A stretch of 64,000 bases of DNA from Brucella grignonensis. GTDB lineage: Bacteria > Pseudomonadota > Alphaproteobacteria > Rhizobiales > Rhizobiaceae. Location of the stretch: NCBI RefSeq assembly GCF_002252505.1, contig NZ_NNRL01000163.1:186001-250000 (forward strand), in the 5' to 3' direction. The notes beneath the pieces are model-generated. The model was not told where the DNA came from and searched no databases. It saw nothing but the letters and a program-made list of their open reading frames with translations. Shown here piece by piece: positions 1-8,606 of the stretch. The translations under genes and the position numbers were made by a program. Within the stretch, counting starts at the first letter, position 1. Every line of letters starts with the position of its first letter.

Positions 1-316
1 GTCCTTGCCCACGGCTATCCGCAACAATTACCGTATGATCACGCGCCAGAATCGGTAGTTGTGCATCCCAGACATGCTGATCGGATAGGCCGCCATGGAT
101 GAGCAGGATTGGCGAGCCCTTTCCCACGACACGGTAATACATCTCAATGCCATTGACGCTGGCAAAACTGGCTGGAGAAGCGGTGATGGTCATGCGTGCG
201 GCCCTCTCAAACGAAACGGCGGACGGGAAGAAGGCGACAAACCCGAAGAGCAGTGTTGAGAATCCCACTGTGGAAATCCAGAGCGCCGATCGTGGGAGTG
301 TCGTTTTTCCCGTCAT
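1..316 (-). CDS. Alpha/beta hydrolase, 3' part outside the window
   Basis: My translation from the ATG at 316 stays open to the left edge (105 codons), so only the N-terminal part is present. It begins with a hydrophobic segment after a basic start (MTGKTTLPRS, then a Phe/Leu-rich stretch), which looks like a signal peptide or membrane anchor. A hydrolase fold follows, with the oxyanion-hole motif LLIHGG and the strand/turn DSRGQG typical of the family. The nucleophile elbow (GxSxG) and catalytic Asp/His lie beyond the edge, so activity cannot be judged. It is 17 bp downstream of the NlpC/P60 gene on the same strand and probably cotranscribed. Substrate unknown. Confidence 0.75.
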   Translation of the reverse strand, partial: MTGKTTLPRSALWISTVGFSTLLFGFVAFFPSAVSFERAARMTITASPASFASVNGIEMYYRVVGKGSPILLIHGGLSDQHVWDAQLPILARDHTVIVADSRGQG

Positions 317-332
317 GAAAGATACCCGGTCA

Positions 333-1193
333 TCAGGGCCTTCTGATCAGCGTTGGCAGATCGTAGAGATAGGCAATGCGCCTGATTGCGTCCTTGAGTG
401 GCTCCAGGGTCACGGTCATGGTGTGGCCGCTGGCGTGGATCAGCATGTCAGGCGATGCACAGATCGCGACGTGGCCTTTCCAGAACACCAGATCTCCGCG
501 CTTGAGATTGGAATAGTCAGCATCCGGTTCGACGATTTCGCCGAGCGTGTTTTGCTGCATGTCCGAATCGCGCAAGACCTTGCGGCCCGAAACCCACATG
601 GAAAGCTGCACGATACCGGAGCAATCGATACCGAAACCCGATGTTCCACCCCAGAGATAAGGCGTATGCAACAGGGTTTCAGCAACTGCAACATAGTCTG
701 CCGCATGCTGGTCAAGTGGCGCAAGATGGCCTGCAATCAGGGCTTCGCCATTCTCAAGCAGTGCATATTGCGTGCCGCGTGTCTCAGCGGAACCGACGAT
801 GCGCACACGCGAGCCAAGCGAAAGTGCCTTGCTATGCGGAAAACGAAGATCAGAGCCTGGATAGATGAATGTGCGCGGCACGATCACCATGTGGGTGGCA
901 TCCGCGGTTGGCTTTTCGAGCGACGTGGAAGAGACGTAACCGGTATAACCGTCGCGCTCGGCCTGCACCCAAGACCAGCCGTCCTGCTCTTCGAAAACGC
1001 GAACCATGTCGCCGAAAATGATTTGGGTTTGTGGTCCGCTGTCCGGTCGTGGTTCAGAACGAAGATCGACCACGGAAGCAGAGACCTGCATCAGAGTATC
1101 AGTAGTGAAGCGGCTCGCTTCCACCTTGCCGCTCAACCGCTCATCGGCGAGATCGGGGCGGTAGGCGTTCAAGCGACGGTCGAGCATGCTCAC
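333..1193 (-). CDS. NlpC/P60 family cell-wall peptidase with SH3 domains
   Basis: The 286-residue protein is likely a cysteine endopeptidase cutting gamma-D-Glu-diaminopimelate links in murein peptides. An SH3-like region covers roughly residues 35-160. The C-terminal NlpC/P60 domain has the catalytic motif IDCSG with Cys191, His241 in GHVAIC and a polar third residue near His253 (LIHASG). No clear signal peptide is visible, which suggests a role in recycling or an unusual export route. Its start overlaps the stop of the upstream MarR gene by 4 bp (ATGA), so the two are translationally coupled. The domain order resembles the Bacillus dipeptidyl-peptidase VI type. Confidence 0.9.
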   Translation of the reverse strand: MSMLDRRLNAYRPDLADERLSGKVEASRFTTDTLMQVSASVVDLRSEPRPDSGPQTQIIFGDMVRVFEEQDGWSWVQAERDGYTGYVSSTSLEKPTADATHMVIVPRTFIYPGSDLRFPHSKALSLGSRVRIVGSAETRGTQYALLENGEALIAGHLAPLDQHAADYVAVAETLLHTPYLWGGTSGFGIDCSGIVQLSMWVSGRKVLRDSDMQQNTLGEIVEPDADYSNLKRGDLVFWKGHVAICASPDMLIHASGHTMTVTLEPLKDAIRRIAYLYDLPTLIRRP

Positions 1194-1540
1194 AATGGTA
1201 ACTCCCTGGCCTTGGCGATCACCAGATCGCCTAATCTTTCGACATAAAGTGCACCAGTAACTGTTCTCTTTACTAGCACATTCCGACGATCTTTTTCATC
1301 ACGATGCCGGGATACAAGATCGAGCGTTCCCATCGTATCGAGAGCGCGTGTAATCACCGGCTTGGTGACATTCAGTTTGGCTGCAAGTCCTCGCACCGTA
1401 TGTGGTGGGGGCTCCAGATAAATGGTCAAAAGAATCGCGATCTGCCGCGTGGTCAAGTCGGGCATCTCGTCCCGCACCTGCTCCAGCGACAAAGTTCTCA
1501 GCAATGTCAGTGCCTGCAAAGGTTTCAGTTCAACGGGCAT
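1190..1540 (-). CDS. MarR-type winged-helix regulator
   Basis: This 116-residue protein is dominated by a winged helix-turn-helix. TTRQIAILLTIY starts helix 1, LAAKLNVTKPVITRALD is the recognition helix region, and SRHRDEKDRRNVLV is the charged wing typical of MarR proteins. It is shorter than the usual 140-150 residues because the C-terminal dimerisation helices are reduced. It overlaps the NlpC/P60 gene by 4 bp and lies 75 bp downstream of the M17 aminopeptidase, so it probably belongs to the same minus-strand unit. It may control that cell-wall/peptide operon, but the ligand and operator are not visible. Confidence 0.82.
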   Translation of the reverse strand: MPVELKPLQALTLLRTLSLEQVRDEMPDLTTRQIAILLTIYLEPPPHTVRGLAAKLNVTKPVITRALDTMGTLDLVSRHRDEKDRRNVLVKRTVTGALYVERLGDLVIAKARELPL

Positions 1541-1614
1541 GTTCTACCGAATGCCGGGTAATTGTTTCGGACCCGTATCATTCAACGCCGTTTTCACTTT
1601 GCAGGCAAGCGATT

Positions 1615-2997
1615 TCATTTCGCGGGATATTGCTCTTTGAGCAGCTTATAGAGCGCGCGGATTGCCTGTGCTTCGCCACCAATCGGAGAGGCAGGCTTTT
1701 CCACCGGCACCCAGCCGTAGATGTCGAAATGTGCCCAGCTTTTCGTCTTCTCGACAAATCGGCTCAGGAACAGTGCAGCCGTCACAGAACCTGCAAAGCC
1801 ATCGGTGGTGACATTGTTGATGTCTGCCACGCGCGACGAAAGTTTCTGCGCATAAGGCTGCCAGAGCGGCATACGCCAGAGCGGATCGGCTGTTTCATCA
1901 GCTTTCTCTGCAATGCTTGCTGCAAGCGCATCGTCATGGGTGTAGAACGGTGGCAGATCCGGGCCGAGCGCCACACGCGCCGCACCTGTCAGTGTTGCCA
2001 TGTCGATAATAAGTTCCGGCTCTTCCTCGTCGGCGAGTGCCAGCGCATCGGCCAGAACCAGACGGCCTTCTGCATCGGTATTGCCGATTTCAACGGTTAG
2101 CCCCTTGCGGCTTTGCAGCACATCGCTTGGGCGGAAAGCATTGCCTGCAATCGAATTCTCGACGGCGGGAATGAGCACGCGCAGCCGTACGGCAAGTTTC
2201 GCGTCCATGATGATGGATGCAAGACCCAACACATTGGCGGCCCCACCCATATCTTTCTTCATAAGCAACATGCCGCTCGCGGGTTTGATGTCGAGACCGC
2301 CGGTATCAAAACACACGCCCTTGCCGACGAGCGTGATCTTTGGATCGCTGTCTTTGCCCCATGTGAGATCAATCAGGCGCGGCGCGATGCTGCCCGCACG
2401 ACCGACCGCATGGATCATCGGGAAATTCTGTTTCAGCAGCGCGTCACCCTCAATGGTGCTGACCTTTGCACCATTCCTGGCTGCCAGATCGCATGCCGCC
2501 TGTTCCAGCGCATCCGGCCCCATATCATTGGTCGGCGTGTTGATGAGATCCCGTGCAAGGGTTACAGCATCCGCAATGCGCTGTGTTTCAGCGGCATCCA
2601 CACCTTGGGGAACTGCCAGACGGATTGTCTTGCCATTGCCCTTGCGGTAACGCGTGAAACTGTAACCGCCCATGAGAAATGCAAGCGCTGTCAGTTCGGC
2701 ATGATCGAGATTGCCTTCAATATACCAGTCACCTTCTGGCAGGCTGCGGGCAAGCTTACCGGCCAAAAGCTGCGACTGGCCACCTTGTTCATCGTCGCCT
2801 GTACCAAACAGAGCGCCAGCAATTGATCCAGCCTCGCCCGGCAGTACAAGAACGCGTCCGGCTTCGCCGTTGAAATCATTCGCTCTGGCCCAGGCCTGAC
2901 CATCGGGTGTCAGCCCTGCCTGATCGACCTTATTCTTTCCGATGAACCAGATGGGGCGGCTGTCTGCTGATTTGGTGGTAACGATCTCAACGGTCAT
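1615..2997 (-). CDS. Leucyl aminopeptidase family protein (M17)
   Basis: This is a cytosolic dinuclear-metal aminopeptidase of 460 residues that removes N-terminal residues from peptides. The C-terminal catalytic domain carries the M17 signature NTDAEGRL (residues 306-313) and the metal/lysine motif KGVCFDTGG (226-234). The N-terminal domain is shorter than in E. coli PepA, closer to the PepB-like subgroup. The ATG at 2997 is preceded by a good ribosome site (GAGGAATGTC). The downstream MarR and NlpC/P60 genes suggest a peptide or murein-peptide recycling unit. A 15 bp inverted repeat about 190 bp upstream (3184-3235) could be a regulatory site. Confidence 0.93.
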   Translation of the reverse strand: MTVEIVTTKSADSRPIWFIGKNKVDQAGLTPDGQAWARANDFNGEAGRVLVLPGEAGSIAGALFGTGDDEQGGQSQLLAGKLARSLPEGDWYIEGNLDHAELTALAFLMGGYSFTRYRKGNGKTIRLAVPQGVDAAETQRIADAVTLARDLINTPTNDMGPDALEQAACDLAARNGAKVSTIEGDALLKQNFPMIHAVGRAGSIAPRLIDLTWGKDSDPKITLVGKGVCFDTGGLDIKPASGMLLMKKDMGGAANVLGLASIIMDAKLAVRLRVLIPAVENSIAGNAFRPSDVLQSRKGLTVEIGNTDAEGRLVLADALALADEEEPELIIDMATLTGAARVALGPDLPPFYTHDDALAASIAEKADETADPLWRMPLWQPYAQKLSSRVADINNVTTDGFAGSVTAALFLSRFVEKTKSWAHFDIYGWVPVEKPASPIGGEAQAIRALYKLLKEQYPAK

Positions 2998-3345
2998 GAC
3001 ATTCCTCGGCAGTGAAAACTTGTAGCTATGTCAATAAACAAATAGCCACCCGGCGTGAACCGACTGGCTATTCAATTCTGCATGAAGGGGAAACATTCGA
3101 GCGCATCCCTCGGTTACAAATGTTGGACAAATGTCAGAATCAAAATGACCACTAGTAACCTTATGAATCTCGTGGATTTTTCAAATTTGACGTTTGAAAC
3201 AGCATTTATGTCAATTGGGATTCAAACGTCAAATTCAATCCACTAGAGCATTTCCAGCAAAAGTGCGAAGCGGCTTTGCGTCGGATAATGCGAAAAAACA
3301 AAGAGATAGAGCATTTCCAATGATTCAAGAAAAACAGGAAATGCT
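2998..3345. other. Intergenic region with inverted repeat and palindromic element
   Basis: No convincing gene is present. The region holds the upstream sequence of the M17 aminopeptidase, a perfect 15 bp inverted repeat (3184-3198 and 3221-3235) and the 105 bp TA-flanked repeat that begins at 3244. A 63-codon plus-strand frame here lacks a ribosome site and family resemblance. Confidence 0.6.
3184..3235. promoter_or_regulatory. Perfect 15 bp inverted repeat upstream of aminopeptidase gene
   Basis: The arm AATTTGACGTTTGAA at 3184-3198 is repeated as its exact reverse complement at 3221-3235 around a 22 bp loop. It has no T-tract and is about 190 bp upstream of the M17 start, so a protein-binding operator or a cruciform is more likely than a terminator. 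Which regulator binds is unknown. Confidence 0.5.
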
Positions 3346-3348
3346 CTA
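3244..3348. repeat. 105 bp TA-flanked palindromic repeat (Bru-RS-like), copy 1
   Basis: The element runs from TAGAGCATTTCC to GGAAATGCTCTA, exactly 105 bp including the flanking TA dinucleotides. It contains an internal AGAGCATTTCC copy near 3309. The inner element at 25866-25970 is nearly identical in the opposite orientation. Its right end supplies the TAG stop of the pilin gene (3346-3348). Size and palindromic build fit the Brucella Bru-RS repeats as I remember them; I could not align the sequences. Confidence 0.85.
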
Positions 3349-3528
3349 ATTCCGTTCAACGAACTGAATCTGTGCCGCTGTATTGTAATCGAAAGCGGAA
3401 GCGGGCTTTCCGGCGAAAAGCGCCATGCCACTGATGACGGCGATAATGGCAAGCGCACCGATGAGCGTGCATTCGATCATCGCTGCACCCGATCTGTTCT
3501 TGAAAAAGCGCGTCATCAAAGCCGGCAT
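3346..3528 (-). CDS. Flp-type IVb pilin (orphan)
   Basis: This 60-residue precursor has the Flp prepilin layout: a short basic leader (MPALMTRFFKNRSG), a processing site after Gly, then AAMIECTLIG leading into one hydrophobic helix. The conserved Glu at +5 of the mature protein is kept, but the usual Tyr at +6 is Cys. Flp pilins polymerise into Tad-type adhesive pili, yet no tad/cpa genes are in the window. The TAG stop lies in the end of the 105 bp repeat, so the C-terminus may have been altered by that insertion. Confidence 0.8.
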   Translation of the reverse strand: MPALMTRFFKNRSGAAMIECTLIGALAIIAVISGMALFAGKPASAFDYNTAAQIQFVERN

Positions 3529-3555
3529 GTTACTTACCCTGAGCTGAAGTCTCGT

Positions 3556-3597
3556 TAGAGCGTCGTGCGCCCAAGGGGGCGCACAAAGGCCGCTCTA
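3556..3597. repeat. 42 bp TA-flanked mini-palindrome
   Basis: It starts TAGAGCG and ends CGCTCTA, with an inner hairpin TGCGCCC/GGGCGCA. The same start (TAGAGCG, one variable base, CGTGCGCC) recurs at 27671-27714. The ends match those of the 105 bp repeats, suggesting a short derivative of the same family. Confidence 0.7.
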
Positions 3598-3611
3598 ACA
3601 ATTTAAACATG

Positions 3612-3658
3612 CTGCATAGTTCTACCGTAAATCGATTCCGATTTAAGGAACTATGCAG
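3612..3658. promoter_or_regulatory. Long inverted repeat upstream of mutM
   Basis: CTGCATAGTTC at 3612-3622 pairs exactly with GAACTATGCAG at 3648-3658, and the interior contains a second nested pair, AAATCG/CGATTT. It lies between the pilin and mutM genes and has no T-tract. It may be an operator for either divergent gene or another dispersed repeat. Confidence 0.5.
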
Positions 3659-3837
3659 TAGGGTTCCTTTTAATGCTCGCCAATTGTGATGAGTTTAAGA
3701 AACAAGGAAAATAAAGCGTTAATATGACTCCAACTTGGCTTGGGTGCGACTTCGGTCTGGTTTGGGTTAACGGATGGCAAATACAGTTTCTCCAGCCTAT
3801 ATGAAGTTTTCCGAACTATTTGCTGGGAAGATAATCA

Positions 3838-4719
3838 ATGCCGGAATTGCCAGAGGTCGAGACGGTCCGCCGCGGATTGCAGCCCTTCATGGAAGGCGCA
3901 AATGTCGAGCGGGTCGAGCAGAACAGGTCAGATCTGCGGTTTCCTTTCCCCGATCAGTTTGTCGAGCGCGTTTCAGGTCATCGTATTGAGGCGCTGGGTC
4001 GCCGCGCGAAATATCTGACCATGCATCTTGATGACGGGCTGTCGATCATCAGCCATCTTGGCATGTCAGGTTCATTTCGCATCGAAGCGGATGATGCTGA
4101 CGGAATGCCGGGCGGCTTCCACCACGAGCGATCCAAAATCGCCAAGCATGATCATGTCGTCTTTCATATGTTGCGCCCTGACGGCGCAAAGGCGCGCATC
4201 ATCTATAATGATCCGCGGCGTTTTGGTTTCATGCTCTTTGCCGAGAAAGGTGGGCTTGATGATCATCCCTTGCTCAAAGGGCTTGGTGTTGAGCCGACAG
4301 GCAACCGGCTTTCAGGAGAGTTGCTTGGCACGCTCTTTGAAGGACGCAGGACGTCATTAAAGGCAGCACTGCTTGATCAGCGGCTGATTGCGGGGTTGGG
4401 CAATATTTATGTCTGCGAGGCCTTGTGGCGTTCGCAACTCTCGCCCATGCGTGCCGCAGGTTCCATTGCGAAAGACAAGGAGACGCTTGATCGTCTCGCC
4501 GGGGATATCCGTACCGTGATTGCAGAGGCCATCGCCGCAGGTGGGTCGAGCTTGAAAGACTATATTCAGGCTGATGGTGCGCTTGGCTATTTTCAGCACT
4601 CGTTCTCCGTCTATGGGCGCGAGGCGCAGCCTTGTCGTGCTCCAGGCTGCACGGGCGTGGTTGAGCGTGTGGTGCAGGCGGGCCGATCGACCTTTTTCTG
4701 CGCATCATGCCAAAGTTGA
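3838..4719 (+). CDS. mutM: Formamidopyrimidine-DNA glycosylase
   Basis: MutM (Fpg) removes 8-oxoguanine and formamidopyrimidines and nicks the abasic site. The 293-residue protein starts [10 protein letters not shown], providing the catalytic Pro2 and Glu3. A helix-two-turn-helix region with [15 protein letters not shown] is present, and it ends with a zinc finger using Cys266, Cys271, Cys288 and Cys291 around [10 protein letters not shown]. The first Cys pair is spaced by four residues. The N-terminus must be exact for catalysis, which fixes the start. It is followed 94 bp later by the enoyl-CoA hydratase gene on the same strand. Confidence 0.97.
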   Translation: MPELPEVETVRRGLQPFMEGANVERVEQNRSDLRFPFPDQFVERVSGHRIEALGRRAKYLTMHLDDGLSIISHLGMSGSFRIEADDADGMPGGFHHERSKIAKHDHVVFHMLRPDGAKARIIYNDPRRFGFMLFAEKGGLDDHPLLKGLGVEPTGNRLSGELLGTLFEGRRTSLKAALLDQRLIAGLGNIYVCEALWRSQLSPMRAAGSIAKDKETLDRLAGDIRTVIAEAIAAGGSSLKDYIQADGALGYFQHSFSVYGREAQPCRAPGCTGVVERVVQAGRSTFFCASCQS

Positions 4720-4813
4720 TATTGAATTGATATTTGGCTGATCTTGCCAAACAGAAACTCGCAGTACAACTTGTCCAGCAATTTCTGGTCTGGCGAAGGA
4801 GGAGAATTATTCC

Positions 4814-5587
4814 ATGGCCTATGAAACGATCATTGTGGAGACGCGTGGTGGCGTTGGTCTTGTTCGTCTTAATCGACCGCAGGCGCTCAATGCGCTGAAC
4901 AGTACGGTTCTTAGGGAGCTGACCGAAGCCCTGGCTGCTTTCGACACCGATGGCAAAATCGGAGCGATCGTGCTCACCGGTTCGGAAAGGGCCTTTGCGG
5001 CCGGCGCCGATATCAAGGAGATGCAGCCGATCAACTTCGTTGATGCCTATTTGCAGGACATGTTCGCAGACTGGCGCAAGGTGGATCGCATCCGTAAGCC
5101 GATCATTGCTGCAGTGTCGGGCTATGCGCTGGGTGGCGGTTGCGAACTCGCCATGATGTGCGATTTCATTATCGCAGCCACCAATGCCAAATTTGGCCAG
5201 CCGGAAATCACGCTGGGGGTTATGCCGGGTATGGGTGGCTCGCAGCGACTTACGCGTTATGTCGGTAAATCCAAAGCCATGGACATGTGTCTGACGGGCC
5301 GCATGATGGATGCGGAAGAAGCCGAGCGTTGTGGTCTTGTCTCGCGTCTGGTTGCCCCTGAGGATCTGATTGAGGAGGCTCTAAAAGCTGCCGAGCGCAT
5401 TGCCTCCTTCTCGCAACCTTCTGTGCAGATGGTGAAGGAATCGGTCAATCGTTCCTATGAGACGACACTTGATGAAGGTCTGCGTTTTGAACGCCGTCTG
5501 TTTCATTCACTTTTTGCCACAGAAGACCAGAAAGAAGGCATGTCCGCTTTCATCGATAAGCGCACGCCAGCTTTCAAGAATCGCTGA
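4814..5587 (+). CDS. Enoyl-CoA hydratase
   Basis: This 257-residue crotonase-fold enzyme hydrates trans-2-enoyl-CoA in fatty acid or amino acid oxidation. The oxyanion motif [11 protein letters not shown] is present, and both catalytic glutamates are visible (Glu111 and Glu131, 20 residues apart as in the rat mitochondrial enzyme). The AGADIKEM loop is typical of short-chain hydratases. A strong ribosome site (GGAGGAG) precedes the start. A hairpin terminator follows at 5655. The enzyme is distinct from the methylglutaconyl-CoA hydratase at 50689. Confidence 0.93.
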   Translation: MAYETIIVETRGGVGLVRLNRPQALNALNSTVLRELTEALAAFDTDGKIGAIVLTGSERAFAAGADIKEMQPINFVDAYLQDMFADWRKVDRIRKPIIAAVSGYALGGGCELAMMCDFIIAATNAKFGQPEITLGVMPGMGGSQRLTRYVGKSKAMDMCLTGRMMDAEEAERCGLVSRLVAPEDLIEEALKAAERIASFSQPSVQMVKESVNRSYETTLDEGLRFERRLFHSLFATEDQKEGMSAFIDKRTPAFKNR

Positions 5588-5654
5588 TGCGGACGAGGAT
5601 GAGAAAGGGTAATTGAAGCGATATAGCTGCTACAATAGCCCAAGTTTCAGCCAG

Positions 5655-5676
5655 AAGGCCGCATATCCGGCCTTTT
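5655..5676 (+). terminator. Hairpin terminator after enoyl-CoA hydratase
   Basis: AAGGCCG (5655-5661) pairs with CGGCCTT (5668-5674) and is followed by a short T run. It sits 70 bp past the stop. Confidence 0.65.
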
Positions 5677-5831
5677 GGCATAGTTGCAGATCAGAATCCT
5701 CGTTGACGCGAAGACAAAGCTGATCTATAAGCCCGCCACGGATCGGCGGCCCTAGGCACTATGGCTGCCCTAGAGGTTTTGTGCCCGACGGTTATACCCA
5801 GTGGGCTGCTGACAGAAAAAGAGAGGCATTT

Positions 5832-6098
5832 ATGGCCAATACTCCTTCGGCCAAGAAGGCAGTGCGCAAGATCGCTGCCCGCACCGAAATCAACAAGTCG
5901 CGTCGTTCGCGCGTTCGTACCTTCCTCCGCAAGGTTGAAGATGCGCTCTTGAGCGGCGACAAGGAAGCAGCATCGGTTGCATTCAAGGCTGCTGAGCCTG
6001 AACTGATGCGCGCTGCTTCAAAGGGCGTCGTTCACAAGAATACCGCTGCTCGTAAGGTTTCGCGCCTTGCTGCACGCGTTAAGGCTCTGAACGCCTGA
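5832..6098 (+). CDS. rpsT: 30S ribosomal protein S20
   Basis: This 88-residue basic protein binds 16S rRNA in the small subunit. The sequence starts [13 protein letters not shown] and has the S20 pattern of Lys/Arg-rich helices with [16 protein letters not shown] near the end. I chose ATG 5832 over an upstream in-frame ATG because it has the AGAGAGG ribosome site and gives the family length. rpsT upstream of dnaA is a common alphaproteobacterial arrangement. A strong terminator follows. Confidence 0.97.
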   Translation: MANTPSAKKAVRKIAARTEINKSRRSRVRTFLRKVEDALLSGDKEAASVAFKAAEPELMRAASKGVVHKNTAARKVSRLAARVKALNA

Positions 6099-6128
6099 TA
6101 TAACCTAAATTTAAAACTAGGTTTTAGA

Positions 6129-6162
6129 AACCCGGCTCATCGTTAGCCGGGTTTTCTTTTTT
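6129..6162 (+). terminator. Rho-independent terminator of rpsT
   Basis: AACCCGGCT (6129-6137) pairs perfectly with AGCCGGGTT (6145-6153), followed by a T-rich tail to 6162. Confidence 0.9.
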
Positions 6163-6300
6163 GGAACTTTTTTAAAGAACGGCACGTTGTAAAAGAAGAA
6201 CGTGTTTTTTTGAGATGCTTTATAATTTCATGATAATTTTCAAGCTCTCGGAAAAATGAATGCGGAGAATTCTCCTTTAGTTTCAAAAACTTGCAAATCT

Positions 6301-6319
6301 TTATCCACAGTTATCCACA
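6301..6319 (+). promoter_or_regulatory. Two tandem consensus DnaA boxes
   Basis: TTATCCACAG occurs twice in direct succession (6301-6310, 6311-6320). Both contain the perfect 9-mer TTATCCACA, one helical turn apart. AT-rich DNA lies on both sides. The position upstream of dnaA fits autoregulation by DnaA or an origin-like element. Confidence 0.85.
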
Positions 6320-6331
6320 GGCCTTGTGACG

Positions 6332-6800
6332 GACTCGGAAGGCCGCCTGAGTCAAGCCATTTTTTTAAAATTTATTTTGTCGGAGAACATATCGTGGTCA
6401 CCTAAAAAATGGGTTCGGGAAACGCATTGAATCCAAAGGTGTTATTTCTTTGACGCCCGATTCTCTGGTCCACTGCATCGGTCATGCAAGCCTTAATTGA
6501 AGAAAAAACTGCAGATCTGAGGCTTGCTCTTTGCCGCGAGGCTTCGTTAAAGTCAGGGCATCAGAGGGGTAGGGCTACGGCCCGGAGTTAGCATCATATT
6601 GAGTCTTCAATTGACGTGGGCAGCCTTGTCCGCGGGTGCTGAGGTCTGGTCTAAGGCCCTGTTCCTATTAAGTTTGTTTCGCGTGGCTATTGCTTACCAT
6701 TCATTAACCGGAATGCTGTTTTAGGCGCATCTTCGTTAATTGAATGGTTGTCGCAAGACCCGTTCCGGGCAATCAGCCTTGAGCAAGAATTGTGTGAGTC
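6332..6800. promoter_or_regulatory. Cluster of six GANTC (CcrM) sites upstream of dnaA
   Basis: GANTC occurs at 6332, 6349, 6429, 6459, 6601 and 6796. About two would be expected by chance in 469 bp at even base composition. CcrM adenine methylation at GANTC tunes dnaA expression in Caulobacter, and Brucella also has CcrM. That the sites act here is inferred. Confidence 0.5.
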
Positions 6801-6982
6801 GTAACGCGTAGCCGGAAAGGAGTATCCGGGCACCGATCCACGGCAGCTGTTTAAAGCGTGGACTGTTTGAGTTTGTGTTTGGCCCTCTGCGTGAGAGGTC
6901 AGTGTGAAGTGAGTACCCGCAAGGCGACTGGATCATAAGATCCGGCGGACCTGATGCAGGAAATAACGACAAGTGCCGCAAA

Positions 6983-8587
6983 ATGGCGCGTAAGAATGTG
7001 AAGGCAGGCGAGACGATGGCAATGATGACTGGTAAGTCGGCGGCAACGATGGATGATGATGCGCATGCGAACCGTAACCATGGATCTTCTGCTACTGGAA
7101 AAGAAAACAGCCTCATGGTGAGCGCTGGTAATATCGTCGGTGATGACGTTTTTGAACGCCTGACTGCAAAGCTGAAAGCGCGCGTCGGCAGCGAGATTTA
7201 TTCAAGCTGGTTCGGCCGTCTGAAGCTCGATGATCTGTCCAAAAGCGTGGTTCGCCTGTCGGTTCCGACAGCTTTTCTGCGCTCGTGGATCAACAATCAT
7301 TATTCTGAACTGCTGACTGAGCTCTGGCAGGAAGAACACCCTCAGATTCTCAAGGTAGAAGTGGTTGTGCGCGGAGTGAGCCGTGTTGTTCGCACCGCAG
7401 CACCTGCTGAAACCAACGAAGTCGTGGACACCAAGTCGCCTGCTGCCATGCGCGAAAAGGTCGTTTTCCCGGTTGGTCAGCCAAGCGCTGAAAAGCGCGG
7501 TTCGGCTGTCGTGGCAGAATCGGCTTCCGGTTCTGTTCTCGGCTCGCCACTCGATCCGCGTTACACATTTGATTCTTTCATTGATGGTGCATCCAATCGT
7601 GTGGCTCTTGCTGCCGCCCGCACCATTGCAGAAGCAGGCTCAAGTGCCGTGCGCTTCAACCCACTTTTCATCCACGCATCTGTCGGTCTTGGTAAGACTC
7701 ACCTTTTGCAGGCGATTGCTGCGGCTGCTCTGCAGCGTCAGGAAAAGGCCCGCGTCGTTTATCTGACTGCGGAATATTTCATGTGGCGTTTTGCGACCGC
7801 GATTCGCGACAACAATGCACTCTCGTTCAAGGAACAGCTGCGCGACATCGATCTGCTCGTCATTGACGACATGCAGTTCCTGCAGGGCAAGTCGATCCAG
7901 CACGAGTTCTGTCATCTTCTCAATACGCTGCTCGATAGCGCCAAGCAGGTTGTTGTTGCAGCAGATCGCCCACCGTCGGAGCTGGAATCACTTGATGTAC
8001 GCGTTCGTTCGCGTCTCCAGGGTGGCGTTGCTCTCGAAGTTGCAGCACCTGACTATGAAATGCGCGTCGAAATGCTGCGCCGCCGCCTCATGACTGCACA
8101 GCTCGAGGATTCAAGCCTCGACATTGACGAGGAAATCCTCGCCCATGTTGCCCGTACCGTCACCGGATCGGGTCGCGAACTGGAAGGCGCTTTCAACCAG
8201 CTTCTGTTCCGCCAGTCGTTTGAGCCAAATCTTTCCATCGACCGTGTTGACGAACTTCTCGGTCATCTGACCCGCGTTGGCGAGCCAAAGCGCATCCGCA
8301 TTGAAGAAATTCAGCGCATTGTGGCCCGTCATTACAACGTGTCGAAGCAGGATCTGCTTTCGAACCGTCGCACACGCACCATTGTGAAACCGCGTCAGGT
8401 CGCTATGTATCTGGCCAAGATGCTGACCCCGCGCTCGCTTCCGGAAATCGGCCGTCGTTTTGGCGGACGCGATCACACCACTGTGCTTCATGCTGTGCGC
8501 AAGATTGAAGATCTGGTCGGTGCCGATGGCAAGCTTGCGCAGGAACTTGAGCTGCTGAAGCGTCTCATCAACGATCAGGCTGCCTGA
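6983..8587 (+). CDS. dnaA: Chromosomal replication initiator DnaA
   Basis: DnaA binds DnaA boxes and opens the origin as an ATP-bound filament. Domain I is near residues 50-125. A poorly conserved linker follows, then the AAA+ domain with Walker A GLGKTH (235-240) and Walker B LLVIDD (291-296). The C-terminal helix-turn-helix has the signature [15 protein letters not shown]. The frame is 534 residues, with in-frame ATGs also at 7016 and 7115, so the first ~45 residues are uncertain. No strong ribosome site decides between them. A hairpin terminator and then dnaN follow. Confidence 0.96.
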   Translation: MARKNVKAGETMAMMTGKSAATMDDDAHANRNHGSSATGKENSLMVSAGNIVGDDVFERLTAKLKARVGSEIYSSWFGRLKLDDLSKSVVRLSVPTAFLRSWINNHYSELLTELWQEEHPQILKVEVVVRGVSRVVRTAAPAETNEVVDTKSPAAMREKVVFPVGQPSAEKRGSAVVAESASGSVLGSPLDPRYTFDSFIDGASNRVALAAARTIAEAGSSAVRFNPLFIHASVGLGKTHLLQAIAAAALQRQEKARVVYLTAEYFMWRFATAIRDNNALSFKEQLRDIDLLVIDDMQFLQGKSIQHEFCHLLNTLLDSAKQVVVAADRPPSELESLDVRVRSRLQGGVALEVAAPDYEMRVEMLRRRLMTAQLEDSSLDIDEEILAHVARTVTGSGRELEGAFNQLLFRQSFEPNLSIDRVDELLGHLTRVGEPKRIRIEEIQRIVARHYNVSKQDLLSNRRTRTIVKPRQVAMYLAKMLTPRSLPEIGRRFGGRDHTTVLHAVRKIEDLVGADGKLAQELELLKRLINDQAA

Positions 8588-8606
8588 TCTGTAGAAATTC
8601 GTTAAA

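Larger units (their letters stand above)
3529..3837. other. Intergenic region between pilin and mutM
   Basis: No gene is seen. The region carries a 42 bp TA-flanked mini-repeat (3556-3597), an 11 bp-arm inverted repeat (3612-3658) and the divergent promoters of the pilin gene and mutM. Confidence 0.6.
6099..6982. other. Long dnaA upstream region
   Basis: This 884 bp stretch has no gene I can support. It contains the rpsT terminator, an AT-rich segment (about 6165-6300), two tandem DnaA boxes (6301-6319), a second AT-rich run (6358-6380) and six GANTC sites between 6332 and 6800. It may be only the regulated dnaA promoter, or may take part in replication initiation. In related Rhizobiales the mapped origin is near hemE, not necessarily at dnaA. 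Confidence 0.7.

Noticed and set aside
147-1247. A 366-codon plus-strand frame over the first genes
   Set aside because: It is antisense to the hydrolase start and the NlpC/P60 gene, which has an intact catalytic site.
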